From Prevotella sp. (GTDB lineage: Bacteria > Bacteroidota > Bacteroidia > Bacteroidales > Bacteroidaceae): DNA of 56,312 bases. Below the pieces are notes generated by a model. That model ran no database searches. It was given only the letters and a program-made list of their open reading frames with translations, and had not been told where the DNA came from. The first letter of the stretch is position 1. The number at the start of each line of letters is the position of its first letter. The stretch spans positions 1 through 56,312 of the forward strand of contig JAFPVW010000043.1 of NCBI GenBank assembly GCA_017395215.1. The letters are read 5' to 3'. Positions 1 through 8,245 of the stretch are shown here, in pieces. A program made the translations under genes and the position numbers.

Positions 1-96
1 GAGGTGATCCATGTGGCGCATCTCATACACTTGCCTCATATCGTTGATACGAGCGGAGGACTTTACAAAAACACTCTCATTTGGTTGTTTCACCAT
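1..96 (-). CDS. Unknown protein, N-terminal 32 codons only (runs off the left edge)
   Basis: An ATG at 96..94 on the minus strand opens a frame that stays open to base 1, giving 32 residues that begin MVKQPNESVFVKSSARIND. There is no signal peptide and the fragment is polar, so a cytoplasmic protein is likely. I do not recognise the family. Its upstream side (97-301) holds two palindromes and four copies of a 10-base direct repeat, unlike the plain promoters elsewhere in the window. That suggests unusual control or a mobile or replication-linked gene. With so little sequence it could also be a chance frame. Confidence 0.5.
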   Translation of the reverse strand, partial: MVKQPNESVFVKSSARINDMRQVYEMRHMDHL

Positions 97-121
97 AACT
101 TTTTGAACTTTTGGTGTCAAC

Positions 122-136
122 CTTATTTAAAATAAG
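122..136. repeat. Short palindrome, 7-bp arms
   Basis: CTTATTT and AAATAAG flank a single A, making a near-perfect palindrome 26 bases upstream of the truncated gene at the left edge. It could be an operator for that gene. Function is not shown. Confidence 0.4.
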
Positions 137-175
137 ACACCGCCGCCTTTTGCTCATAAACCGGTGCTTTTTGCG

Positions 176-194
176 CAAAACCCGGCGGGTTTTG
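176..194. repeat. Perfect inverted repeat, 8-bp arms with 3-base centre
   Basis: CAAAACCC, then GGC, then GGGTTTTG. It lies between the left-edge gene and the direct-repeat cluster at 219-301. It could act as an operator or hairpin. It lacks a run of T after it, so it is not an obvious terminator. Confidence 0.5.
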
Positions 195-218
195 AACAAG
201 ACTTGCCCATCATCGTCA

Positions 219-301
219 AGTGCAGGTTCCAGTGCAGGTTAGATGTAGGTAATTCGGCCGTAACCTGCTGATAATGAGGCTCAGTGCAGGTAGTGCAGGT
301 T
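219..301. repeat. Iteron-like cluster: four direct copies of AGTGCAGGT(T/A)
   Basis: Copies lie at 219-228, 231-240, 283-292 and 292-301, the last two sharing a base. An inverted core (AACCTGC) sits near 262-268. Direct 9-10-mers at short spacing upstream of a gene start resemble binding-site arrays for a dedicated DNA-binding protein. Nothing in the window identifies that protein. Confidence 0.6.
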
Positions 302-330
302 TGTGCTATATATAAGCAAGGAAAACAACG

Positions 331-370
331 AAAAATCGGGAGGCGATGCCGCTGGGCACGCCTCCCGATT
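331..370 (-). terminator. Rho-independent terminator of SusCD locus 1
   Basis: A perfect 12-bp stem (334-345 with 359-370, AATCGGGAGGCG) has a 13-base loop. On the minus strand it is followed by a short T tract. It lies 20 bases past the stop of the last gene of the locus. Confidence 0.85.
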
Positions 371-390
371 GGTTATTCCTCAATTGGAAA

Positions 391-1146
391 TTAGTCGTTC
401 TCCTCAAGGCCGGAGTAGCGGATGCCACTCACCTTGTAGCGGGTGTAGCCGTCAACAGGATACCAGGGGTCGCCCTTATAGGTGACGAAGAAGACGATGC
501 TGTCAGCTGGGGAGCCGTTGTTCTGCTTACCGGCACCCTTCAGGATCTTACCCTCGATGGTGACAGGCATGGCCTTCTCCTCGTTGAGTAGCACGTCAAT
601 CATCTCAGCCTCTTTCTTTTCCGCGTCAGCCCAGACGGTGTCGCCATTCTGGTCGAGTTTCGCCTTCTTAGTCCACCACTGGTAGCCCTCGCCGAAGTTC
701 TCCGACTCTGAGCTCTTGAAAGTCAGAGCATTCTGGTCGACGCTGACCTTAGTCTTAATGGTGTAGGTGGGGAAGCCCGGCATTCCGACTTCTTCAAAAC
801 CGTTATGGTATTTGTCCTTGGCAGCATTAACATCGCCATCGAGGATATCGATGTACTGCAGGAAATAGTCTTTGTAAGCTGCCGAAAAATTACCGATGCC
901 AAGATTGTCCACCCACATCTCAGAGGCAGAGTTGCCTGCCGTGTTGTAGGTAAGCAAGATGGTTCTGCCTTCACCGAAGTAGTCCTCACCACTTGTGATG
1001 GGGTTGCCGCTATCGTCGACGGCATCAACAACGCAGTACCATTTTCCTGCCATTGACTCGGTGGCAGTTCCACCAATCTCATCCTTTTCGCACGAGGTCA
1101 TCCCGGCGCAGATGATGAGTGCTGCTAAATATAATACTTTCTTCAT
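391..1146 (-). CDS. Lipoprotein, lipid-binding putative hydrolase type (SusCD accessory)
   Basis: A 251-residue surface or periplasmic lipoprotein. The signal peptide ends in a lipobox with Cys19 (GMTSC). The mature part has many aromatic, strand-like stretches, and phrases such as GKWYCVVDAVDDSG resemble the Bacteroidetes lipid-binding putative hydrolase lipoproteins (PF12888 type) that often close SusCD operons. No catalytic motif is visible and its activity is unknown. It is the last gene of a four-gene minus-strand operon, 6 bases after the Ig-like lipoprotein, and precedes a strong terminator. The family call comes from sequence feel plus context, so it is moderate; the lipoprotein call is firm. 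Confidence 0.8.
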   Translation of the reverse strand: MKKVLYLAALIICAGMTSCEKDEIGGTATESMAGKWYCVVDAVDDSGNPITSGEDYFGEGRTILLTYNTAGNSASEMWVDNLGIGNFSAAYKDYFLQYIDILDGDVNAAKDKYHNGFEEVGMPGFPTYTIKTKVSVDQNALTFKSSESENFGEGYQWWTKKAKLDQNGDTVWADAEKKEAEMIDVLLNEEKAMPVTIEGKILKGAGKQNNGSPADSIVFFVTYKGDPWYPVDGYTRYKVSGIRYSGLEEND

Positions 1147-1152
1147 AATTGT

Positions 1153-1851
1153 TTACTCTTTTACCCAAGTTTGTACAAAATTCATGCCTGCATACAGAAC
1201 ATTGAGATGGAACGTGCTGGTAGTAGCATCGAACGATCCTTCAAAATCGTCTGGACCATCGTTCCAGCCAGGGACATGAGCGTCTTCACATACCACACTT
1301 CCGTCTTCAATAGAAATAACTCCTGCCATAGCATAATTGGTGCCATAGCCGACACGCTGGCAGTACCAGCCACCGAGGAGGTCGTCAACAGCGTATGTTC
1401 CGTCGCCATTGTCGATAATCAGAGTTTCAAAAGGTGAGCCGTATGCCACCTGGGCACCCTCGCGCAGACGATAGCTATCGGCCTGGTTCAGATAGAAGCC
1501 CTCAACGGCACTGTTCGGGTCAAGAACCACGACGGTACGTTTTGCATTTGCAGTGATGCCATCAGAGTTCTTAATTGAGTAGACTACGGTGTAGACACCG
1601 CTCTTGCCCATATTCACATTGCTGTTCACGTTTACTTGATTGCTCACATCCTCACCATTAAGGGTGGCGGTGTAGCCAGGATCCTGGAACGTGGTGCCTT
1701 TGTCAACCACCATGTAGCCGTCGCCCTTCAGCTCCAGTATGGGGTAGTAGGTGAATCGGCTCTGACCTTCTGAATCCTTGTCGCCGTCGCAGCTCGTCAG
1801 TGCAAAACTGACCAGGGCGAGCATCATTGCGAAAAATATGTTCTTTTTCAT
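1153..1851 (-). CDS. Ig-like lipoprotein of the DUF5012/BT_2262 type
   Basis: A 232-residue lipoprotein with lipobox Cys21 (FALTSC). Residues about 30-105 form a bacterial Ig-like repeat: a DPGYTATLNGEDVS strand pair and a closing GVYTVVYSIKNSDG...AKRTVVV segment, as in DUF5011-type Ig folds. The C-terminal 120 residues are strand-rich and contain the Gly/Trp-rich DDLLGGWYCQRVGYG, as in the BT_2262-type C-terminal domain. These proteins sit beside SusC/SusD and probably help bind ligand at the cell surface. I start it at the ATG at 1851; the upstream TTG belongs to the tandem heptamer array that fills the gap to the susD stop. Confidence 0.8.
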   Translation of the reverse strand: MKKNIFFAMMLALVSFALTSCDGDKDSEGQSRFTYYPILELKGDGYMVVDKGTTFQDPGYTATLNGEDVSNQVNVNSNVNMGKSGVYTVVYSIKNSDGITANAKRTVVVLDPNSAVEGFYLNQADSYRLREGAQVAYGSPFETLIIDNGDGTYAVDDLLGGWYCQRVGYGTNYAMAGVISIEDGSVVCEDAHVPGWNDGPDDFEGSFDATTSTFHLNVLYAGMNFVQTWVKE

Positions 1852-1853
1852 AA

Positions 1854-1881
1854 ATTTCAATTATCAATTATCAATTATCAA
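1854..1881. repeat. Heptamer tandem array at an operon junction (TTGATAA x3 plus one variant)
   Basis: On the minus strand the bases right after the susD stop codon (1884..1882) read TTGATAA three times (1881-1861), then TTGAAAT (1860-1854), then nearly at once the next ATG. Each unit carries TGA and TAA, and the 7-base period rotates them through all reading frames. Similar heptamer-based arrays lie at 17345-17436, 25387-25414 and 36790-36831. Confidence 0.75.
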
Positions 1882-3399
1882 TTACTTACCCCAGAACGGA
1901 GGAACCTTGTATTCCGAGTCATCAAACTTCGGCGCGTTCGAGTTGCTCGATGTAGATTCAGAAGGATAAGGCCAGCGCTGGATTACCTGGTTGGCGCCCA
2001 CCTTTTCGAAGACTGAGATTGGCGTATAAAGTGTGCCAGGCACATAATTCTCTGTGGCCAGGTGGTCTTCTGAAGCGTTATAGAGAGTTGTTCCTGTTGC
2101 AGAGCCAAATGCGGGATACTTCAGTCGGCGAAGTTCGCACCACGACTCAAAATTGTTGGTGCCTGACAGGGCAATCCACTTCGAAATACCGATGCACTGC
2201 TTGTAGTTAGCCTGATTGTAGGGGAATTTGGCAATGACCTGGTCGGCACCACTGACACCAGCTGAAGCGCAAGAAGCCTCGATGGCGGCATTGTAGTGGG
2301 CCTGAGCCTGGGCTGCGTTGTTCTGACGGGCGTAGTACTCGGCAATGAAAAATTCAATCTCTGCCACCTGAATCAGATACACGGGAGAGTTGTACTTCAT
2401 AGCTGGACGGCACCAGTAGGCAGCCTTGTAGTTGTTTGATGTGCTGAAGTTGGTGCCCGACACGCCACCGACGTATTCGCCGCTGCTGTTGACATCGAAG
2501 AAGGCAGCCAAGCGGGGATCCTGATAGACCACGTCGCCCTCACCGTTCCTCTGCAGCATAGTGCTGACGATGGCCATGTTGGCCGTCACATTAATCTGGG
2601 TGGAGCCGAAGGCAGTTGAAAACTCCTCAGAGTAGTAGGGGTTCATCTGGCCCGTCTCGTTGCTCCAGCAGTCGGTGTAAGCCACATCGGCAGCGGGGAA
2701 GTTGTTCTCGGCGATGAGTGCGCCAATCTTGCTCTCCACGTCGGCCACTGCACCCACCTCACGGCTCATGATCTTCAGCTTCAGAGCGTTGGCGAACTGG
2801 ATCCATGCGGCGGCGCTCTTACCCTGATACAGGAAGTTTGTAGCCACGGGATCCGTTGCATTGGCCTTACTCAGAGCATTGTCAAGCTCTGTGAGAAGTC
2901 CGGCATACACGGTAGCACCGTCGTCATACTTAGGCGAGGGATTGCTGATGTCGAGTGCTTCAGAATAGGGGATGCTGCCGTAGCAGTCGACCAGTGCCTG
3001 AAGTGCAAAGCAACGCAGGGTGGTGGCGGCAAGATAGGTGCCCCAGTCCTCGTTCTTCTCAGCCAGTGAGCAGATGGTCTGCAAGTTCTTCAGACCCACG
3101 CGGTTAAGCTGCGCATAGGCCGAACCGGAACGCACGGGCGACATCTCAAACTGAGAATAGTCCACATAGTTCGATGTACCGAACATGTGTGAGTAGTGTT
3201 GTGCGAAGTAGCCTGCGGGAATGCGGAGCAGGTTGCCGTAGGTTGCGGCGACACCCATCTCAGCTGCAGGCAGCATGATGTTGGGCGTCATGTTTCCCTC
3301 GGTGGGTGAGTTGGGATCCTGGTTGATGTCCAAGTAGCTGTCGCAAGAAGTGGCTCCGAGACCCAGGATGATTGCTGATATAATTGCTAATTTCTTCAT
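1882..3399 (-). CDS. SusD/RagB-family outer-membrane nutrient-binding lipoprotein (SusD_2 type)
   Basis: A 505-residue surface lipoprotein that caps the SusC transporter and binds the substrate. Signal peptide with lipobox GATSCDSYLDINQDPN; the S-Y-L-D-I-N-x-D-P-N block after the Cys is typical of the SusD-like_2 group (PF12771). TPR-like helices are spread over the middle (for example near AAAWIQFANALKLKIM) and the tail ends in RWPYPSES...VPPFWGK. I chose the ATG at 3399, not the one 18 bases upstream, because GGAGGA (3412-3407) sits 7 bases before it. It follows susC by 18 bases. The substrate cannot be told from sequence; the SusD_2 class is found with varied, often non-starch, ligands. 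Confidence 0.93.
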   Translation of the reverse strand: MKKLAIISAIILGLGATSCDSYLDINQDPNSPTEGNMTPNIMLPAAEMGVAATYGNLLRIPAGYFAQHYSHMFGTSNYVDYSQFEMSPVRSGSAYAQLNRVGLKNLQTICSLAEKNEDWGTYLAATTLRCFALQALVDCYGSIPYSEALDISNPSPKYDDGATVYAGLLTELDNALSKANATDPVATNFLYQGKSAAAWIQFANALKLKIMSREVGAVADVESKIGALIAENNFPAADVAYTDCWSNETGQMNPYYSEEFSTAFGSTQINVTANMAIVSTMLQRNGEGDVVYQDPRLAAFFDVNSSGEYVGGVSGTNFSTSNNYKAAYWCRPAMKYNSPVYLIQVAEIEFFIAEYYARQNNAAQAQAHYNAAIEASCASAGVSGADQVIAKFPYNQANYKQCIGISKWIALSGTNNFESWCELRRLKYPAFGSATGTTLYNASEDHLATENYVPGTLYTPISVFEKVGANQVIQRWPYPSESTSSNSNAPKFDDSEYKVPPFWGK

Positions 3400-3417
3400 A
3401 CGTTTGTCCTCCTTCAT

Positions 3418-6400
3418 TTAGAATTTAACACCTACGTTGAAACCGAACGTGCGGCAGCCGGGGTTCACGTAGAGCTCACCGAACTGACCTTCGAGGTCGT
3501 TACCACGGGTACTTCCCTCAGGGTCGATGAAGGTGTTGCTCTTGTGTGTCCAGGTGAACACGTTGTTGCAGAACAGCGACAGGGTGATGTCGCTCAGGTA
3601 GAGCTGGCTGACCCATGCCTTCGGCAACTGGTAGGCCAGTGTGATGTTACGCAGCTTGACGAACGACTTGTCGAGCAGGTAGGCCTCGCCTCCCTGACCC
3701 CAACCGAAGTTGTTGTAGTAGTCCTGATAGTCGCCGACTTCGTAGTCTGCACCGCCCAGCATGATCGGAGTTGTGTTCTCCACGTAGCCGCCTTTGCCGT
3801 CGCTAACCACAGAGTTGGGAATGACGAACGGACGACGCTGGTTGTAGGTCGTGATGTCGCCGTTACCGGTGAACTGCATCAAGTTCTTCGAGCGCGAGAA
3901 CATGTAGCCGCCCTTACGGATGTCGAGGGCTGCGCTCAGTGTCACACCCTTATAAGACAGGGCTGTGGTCACACCGCCAATCCAGTCGGGGTTCATGTTC
4001 TTGCCAGTGTCGACAAGGTCGGTGGTCAGCATAGGCTGTCCATCCTCACCGACGATGAGTTTGCCGTCATCAGTATACTGAGGCATATAGGTGTAGTACT
4101 CACCCATGGGGTTGCCTTCTTCTGCATAGAAGTAGACGGCATCGTTACCAGCCGAGAAGCTGTATATCTCGGTCTTACCGCCCTCAACGCTGGCAGGCAT
4201 AGAGAGCACCTTGTTCTCGTTCTTAGAGAAGTTGAAGCCCAAATCCCAACGGAAGTCCTTGGTACGGACAGGCGTGGTGTTGACTAACAACTCGAAACCA
4301 CGGTTACGGACACTACCGAAGTTGGTCACCATGTAGGCGTAGCCTGATGCGGGGTCAACGGGCAGGGTAAAGATTTGGTCCTTGGTCTCACGGTTGTAGT
4401 AAGCGGCATCAATGTTGATGCGGTTGTCGAAGAATGCAAGGTTCAGACCGACCTCGAACTCAGAGGTCATCTCGGGCTTCAGGTCAGAGCTACCAATGGT
4501 AGACGATGCCTGGAAGGCGTTGACACCTGCCATCGGGAACTTGGCTACGTCGGCACCGTAATAAGCGCGTGATGTACCTTGGACGAAACGAGCAGCAGTA
4601 CGATAAGGATCAGCATCGTTACCGGTCTTACCGTAAGCCAGACGAACCTTACCGAAGTCGAGAATGTTGTTCTTCGGGATGAGCTTCGTGAAGATCCAGC
4701 TCAGTGTTACACCGGGATAGAAGTAGCTGTTCTTCTCGAGGGGCAGTGTCGAAGACCAGTCGTTACGAGCGGTCAGACCGAGATAGAGCATCTCGTCCCA
4801 GCCAATGGTAACATCGCCGAACAAGCCTACGAGACGACGCTTCGACTGGCTCTCAGAAAGTTCAGCCTTGGTAGCACCGTTGGAGAGGTCCCAGAAACCT
4901 GTGTTGAAGGTCAGGCCATCGGTCTCACCTGTCATATAGGTGCTAGAACGCTCGTTCATATTGACACCAGCGGTGACATTTACGTCAAGCTTGCTGTCAA
5001 GATACTTGTCTGCCCAGTTGGCCATGAAGTCATGGTTCTTCTCGTACTTACGATAGTAGCGGCTCATAACCCAACCGTCCTGATTCATGTTAGAGGGAGC
5101 ATAACCATAGTCCTCGTTGATGAGGGCATCGTCGAGCGTAATCTGCGGGAAACCCATCTTCAGGTCGTAGTCAGTATAGTCGAAACCATAACGGTAGGTC
5201 AGTGTCAGCTGCTGAATCGGCTTGATGTCAGCCTGAATCTTACCGTAGACCTGCTTAGAGTCGTTGTGGTTGTAGTTGTTCTCAATAGCCCAGTAGGGGT
5301 TGGTGATACCATAAGGTGTGTACCAAGCCTCGGGGGTGTTGAAGGGACTGCTCAAATCCTTGCGGTCAACCAGTGAGAGGTCGCGCGGGAACTCAAGGAT
5401 ACCATCGATGAACGACGTTCCCTGGAAAGAACCTACGATGTCAGCCTTGGTGGTGGCAACATTCACGTTCGACGTGAGCTTAAACCATTTTGTCGGCTCA
5501 TAGCTGCCGCGCATGGCGATGGTGTTACGCTTGAATCTGTCCTTGTCGCCAGGGATGATGCCATTATCGCCAGAGTAACCGTAGCTCAGGTAGTAGGTCA
5601 TCTTCGAGTCATCGCTAACACCGCTCAATGCCACGCTATGGCTGGTGCTGACGCCCTTTTCGAAGAAGTCCTCGACGTTGCTCTCAACAGCCTCATACTT
5701 GTGGATGAGCTGCTGGTGGTTCCAGATGGGACCATAGACCTGCTGCGAGCCGTCGAACTCAGGACCCCAAGAACCGTTCTCGATATAGGTCTGTTTACCG
5801 TTCCAACCCTGTCCGAACTGGTTCTGGAACTTGGGCAACGTGGAAACCTGGCGCCACTGAACGCTACCATCATAAGTGATGGTGAAGTTACGGTTATCGC
5901 CTCTCTTACCACTCTTGGTTGTGATGACAATCACACCGTTGGCTGCGCGGCTACCATAGAGGGCGGTAGCAGCAGCACCCTTCAGCACGGTCATCGACTC
6001 GATATCATTCGGGTTGATGCTCGAGATACCACCCATTGCCTCCTCATGACCCTGCGACAGCGAAGATGTCTGCTGGAGGGGCACACCGTCTACGACGTAC
6101 AGCGGCTGGTTGTTACCGTTGATTGAGCTGAAACCACGGATAATCACCGAGTTGGCAGTACCAGGGTCAGCCGAACTGGCGCTGATCTGCACACCAGCCA
6201 CCTTACCAGCCAGAGCCGAGGTGACATCGGTCATCTTACCCAGCGTCAGCTCTTCGTTGTCGAGTTGCGTTGCCGAGTAACCCAGCGTCTTCTGCTGGCG
6301 CGAGATACCCATGGCGGTAACCACAATCTCGTCGAGGTTGGTGTCGCCACTGCGCAATACGATACGCATCTGCGGACGGGCACTCACCTCCAGCGTCTCC

Positions 6401-6633
6401 ATACCTACGTATGAGAAGCGGAGCTGAGACTTGCCTTCAGGAACGGTCAGCGAGAACCGACCGTCAGCACCTGTCACGGTTCCTACGTTAGTACCAACAA
6501 CAAGGACCGACACGCCGACTACCGGCTGGTTGTCCTCCTGAGATACTACGATACCGTTGACTTTTGTCTGGGCCAGCATCGTTCCTATACTCAGGAAGAG
6601 GCAGGCCAAAAACACAGTTAGTCTTTTTTTCAT
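3418..6633 (-). CDS. SusC/RagA-family TonB-linked outer-membrane transporter (locus 1)
   Basis: A 1,071-residue TonB-dependent receptor that imports the ligand captured by its SusD partner. Order: signal peptide (1-21); carboxypeptidase-like regulatory Ig domain (about 24-95, GTVTGADGRFSLTVPEG); a DEIVVTAMG TonB-box-like stretch (about 101-109); plug domain with the SusC signature around LAGKVAGVQI, RGFSSINGNNQPLYVVDGVP (about 141-186); then a 22-strand-type barrel ending in an aromatic-final strand (FNVGVKF). I start at MKKRLTV (6633), after a purine-rich GAGAGAG; 19 residues upstream have no signal-peptide logic. First gene of the operon, with a TAnnTTTG box 55 bases upstream. Confidence 0.96.
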   Translation of the reverse strand: MKKRLTVFLACLFLSIGTMLAQTKVNGIVVSQEDNQPVVGVSVLVVGTNVGTVTGADGRFSLTVPEGKSQLRFSYVGMETLEVSARPQMRIVLRSGDTNLDEIVVTAMGISRQQKTLGYSATQLDNEELTLGKMTDVTSALAGKVAGVQISASSADPGTANSVIIRGFSSINGNNQPLYVVDGVPLQQTSSLSQGHEEAMGGISSINPNDIESMTVLKGAAATALYGSRAANGVIVITTKSGKRGDNRNFTITYDGSVQWRQVSTLPKFQNQFGQGWNGKQTYIENGSWGPEFDGSQQVYGPIWNHQQLIHKYEAVESNVEDFFEKGVSTSHSVALSGVSDDSKMTYYLSYGYSGDNGIIPGDKDRFKRNTIAMRGSYEPTKWFKLTSNVNVATTKADIVGSFQGTSFIDGILEFPRDLSLVDRKDLSSPFNTPEAWYTPYGITNPYWAIENNYNHNDSKQVYGKIQADIKPIQQLTLTYRYGFDYTDYDLKMGFPQITLDDALINEDYGYAPSNMNQDGWVMSRYYRKYEKNHDFMANWADKYLDSKLDVNVTAGVNMNERSSTYMTGETDGLTFNTGFWDLSNGATKAELSESQSKRRLVGLFGDVTIGWDEMLYLGLTARNDWSSTLPLEKNSYFYPGVTLSWIFTKLIPKNNILDFGKVRLAYGKTGNDADPYRTAARFVQGTSRAYYGADVAKFPMAGVNAFQASSTIGSSDLKPEMTSEFEVGLNLAFFDNRINIDAAYYNRETKDQIFTLPVDPASGYAYMVTNFGSVRNRGFELLVNTTPVRTKDFRWDLGFNFSKNENKVLSMPASVEGGKTEIYSFSAGNDAVYFYAEEGNPMGEYYTYMPQYTDDGKLIVGEDGQPMLTTDLVDTGKNMNPDWIGGVTTALSYKGVTLSAALDIRKGGYMFSRSKNLMQFTGNGDITTYNQRRPFVIPNSVVSDGKGGYVENTTPIMLGGADYEVGDYQDYYNNFGWGQGGEAYLLDKSFVKLRNITLAYQLPKAWVSQLYLSDITLSLFCNNVFTWTHKSNTFIDPEGSTRGNDLEGQFGELYVNPGCRTFGFNVGVKF

Positions 6634-6687
6634 AATCTCTCTCGTTTTGTTTGTTTGTTTATAAATAGATGTTTGTCTTTCAAGGTG

Positions 6688-6695
6688 CAAAAATA
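6688..6695 (-). promoter_or_regulatory. -7 box of the SusCD locus 1 promoter
   Basis: TATTTTTG on the minus strand fits the Bacteroidetes TAnnTTTG box. The -33 side is A/T-rich without a clear TTG. It lies between the terminator of the neighbouring locus and the susC start, so locus 1 has its own promoter. Confidence 0.6.
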
Positions 6696-6808
6696 TAACA
6701 AAATTTTTAAAAAGAAGAAAAATGGCCGAGTTTTTTCACTTTTTTCTTCAATTTGTTTAGAAAGTGTTGCATTTGACAAGCTTTTTGTGGCAAAATGTAC
6801 AATTAAAT

Positions 6809-6836
6809 GGGGGCGTATCGCAAACGATACGCCCCC
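6809..6836 (-). terminator. Terminator of SusCD locus 2
   Basis: A perfect 12-bp stem, GGGGGCGTATCG (6809-6820) pairing with 6825-6836 across a CAAA loop, about 22 bases past the BACON lipoprotein stop. On the minus strand it is followed by an A/T-rich stretch with T runs. It separates locus 2 from locus 1. Confidence 0.85.
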
Positions 6837-6858
6837 CCTATTTTCGGGTAATACATTA

Positions 6859-8232
6859 TTATTTTCGGTAAAGCTTAAAGCTTGTAGGCATGTTCTTGCG
6901 CACCTTCGGCATCATGCGACCAGTGGCTGAGCGCTGGCGGACCGTCTTGCGCGAGGCATCGGCAGCAGTAGCCTTTACGAGCGTGGCGGTACCACCGGCA
7001 GGAATTTCCCACCACCAGCCTTGAGTATAGGCGGGATCGGTGGCCATCACGCAAAGGTCGGCAGAAACAATACCTTCGGGCGTAATGTCAAAGATAATGA
7101 AGTCTTGCTGTGATGCGCTCATGATGAGATTGCCGTAGTCGCCTTGGTCGGGATTGGTCAGCGTACCCAGCTTCTGGCTGTCATAGATGTAGAGTTTGCC
7201 ATCCTCGACGTAACCGTAGATTTCGTTATCCGGGACGTAGAAGCCCTTCAGCACGACATCGCCCTCTTCAGCGTCCTCGCCAGTATATTCCTCAATGGTG
7301 AAGTCGCCCAGGTTATACGTGTCGCTGCCAGTCCAGTAGAAGGTGTAGGTACCGAAGAAGGGGTCTTCCTCCTGCGGCTGCTCTTCAGGACTCTTCACGG
7401 CCTCCTGGGTGACGGTGATGGTCTTGGTAATATCCAGGGACTTCACGGTGACGGTGCCTTCACGGGCTTCACCGGGATTCTCGGCAACGCTCACGGCAAG
7501 CGTATCGGCCGCGTCATTCAGCACACAGGTAATCCATTCGGCATCAGCCGTGGCGGTCACGGGGCGGGAGTGATCAATGAGAACAGTCTGCGTTCCGCCT
7601 TCACCGGGCAGCGTGACGGCGTTCTTCTCTAATTTGAACAAGATGGCATCCTGAATAATCTGGATGGTATCCTTCATCGTACCGGTCTGGATGGCAACTA
7701 AGCCGGCGCGCTCTGACTCCGTGTCGTTCGATGCGGCCACGATTTCAACCATGCTTGTCTGGCTGTTGAAGGTGGCAGTCAGCCAGTCGGCCAGACTTGA
7801 AACGGTAGCACCGGCCGTCTGGGCCACGGGAACGCTGACCTGAGAGTTGGCAGTGTCAGCAACGTGATACACGTAACCGTCGGCAAGGCCATAGATAATA
7901 CCGCGCTGAGTGACATTGACCTCCTTGACGGCGGTGGCAGATTTCAGCACGACGTTTGTTGAACGGCCTTCGAGCTTGTCGTTGGCGGCAACGGTCAGCG
8001 TGACGGTGTTTCCGTTGACGGCAGCTTTCAGCCAATCGGCATTAGAGGTTGCTGTGATAGACTCAGCACTATTGACGACGATAGAGCCCGTGCCGCCTGC
8101 TGCCTCAAAGAATGCGTCAGCGCTCTTCAGCGAAAGCTCTGCAGGGGCGGTGTAGGTCGGATCGTCATCGCTGCAGGACGTGAAGGAAATCACGCCTGCC
8201 AGCAATATCATGAAGCTTAATAACTTTTTCAT
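6859..8232 (-). CDS. Triple-BACON-domain lipoprotein
   Basis: A 457-residue surface lipoprotein. Lipobox ISFTSC (Cys20), then three BACON-type Ig repeats at about 34-110, 117-194 and 195-280. Each carries the small-residue + W/D core (SNADWL, SLADWL, DAEWI) and ends in a V-T-Q or I-Q strand. A Pro/Glu-rich linker (about 281-292) leads to a strand-rich C-terminal domain. BACON domains occur in Bacteroidetes glycan and mucin-linked surface proteins and are usually spacers or binders. The last 35 residues are strikingly basic (TVRQRSATGRMMPKVRKNM), odd for an acidic protein. Start at the ATG at 8232; a TTG two codons upstream is less likely. Last gene of SusCD locus 2. Confidence 0.85.
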   Translation of the reverse strand: MKKLLSFMILLAGVISFTSCSDDDPTYTAPAELSLKSADAFFEAAGGTGSIVVNSAESITATSNADWLKAAVNGNTVTLTVAANDKLEGRSTNVVLKSATAVKEVNVTQRGIIYGLADGYVYHVADTANSQVSVPVAQTAGATVSSLADWLTATFNSQTSMVEIVAASNDTESERAGLVAIQTGTMKDTIQIIQDAILFKLEKNAVTLPGEGGTQTVLIDHSRPVTATADAEWITCVLNDAADTLAVSVAENPGEAREGTVTVKSLDITKTITVTQEAVKSPEEQPQEEDPFFGTYTFYWTGSDTYNLGDFTIEEYTGEDAEEGDVVLKGFYVPDNEIYGYVEDGKLYIYDSQKLGTLTNPDQGDYGNLIMSASQQDFIIFDITPEGIVSADLCVMATDPAYTQGWWWEIPAGGTATLVKATAADASRKTVRQRSATGRMMPKVRKNMPTSFKLYRK

Positions 8233-8245
8233 AAACAATAATCAT

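Noticed and set aside
6634-6690. 19-residue extension of the locus 1 SusC
   Set aside because: It precedes a perfect signal peptide and overlaps the promoter region.
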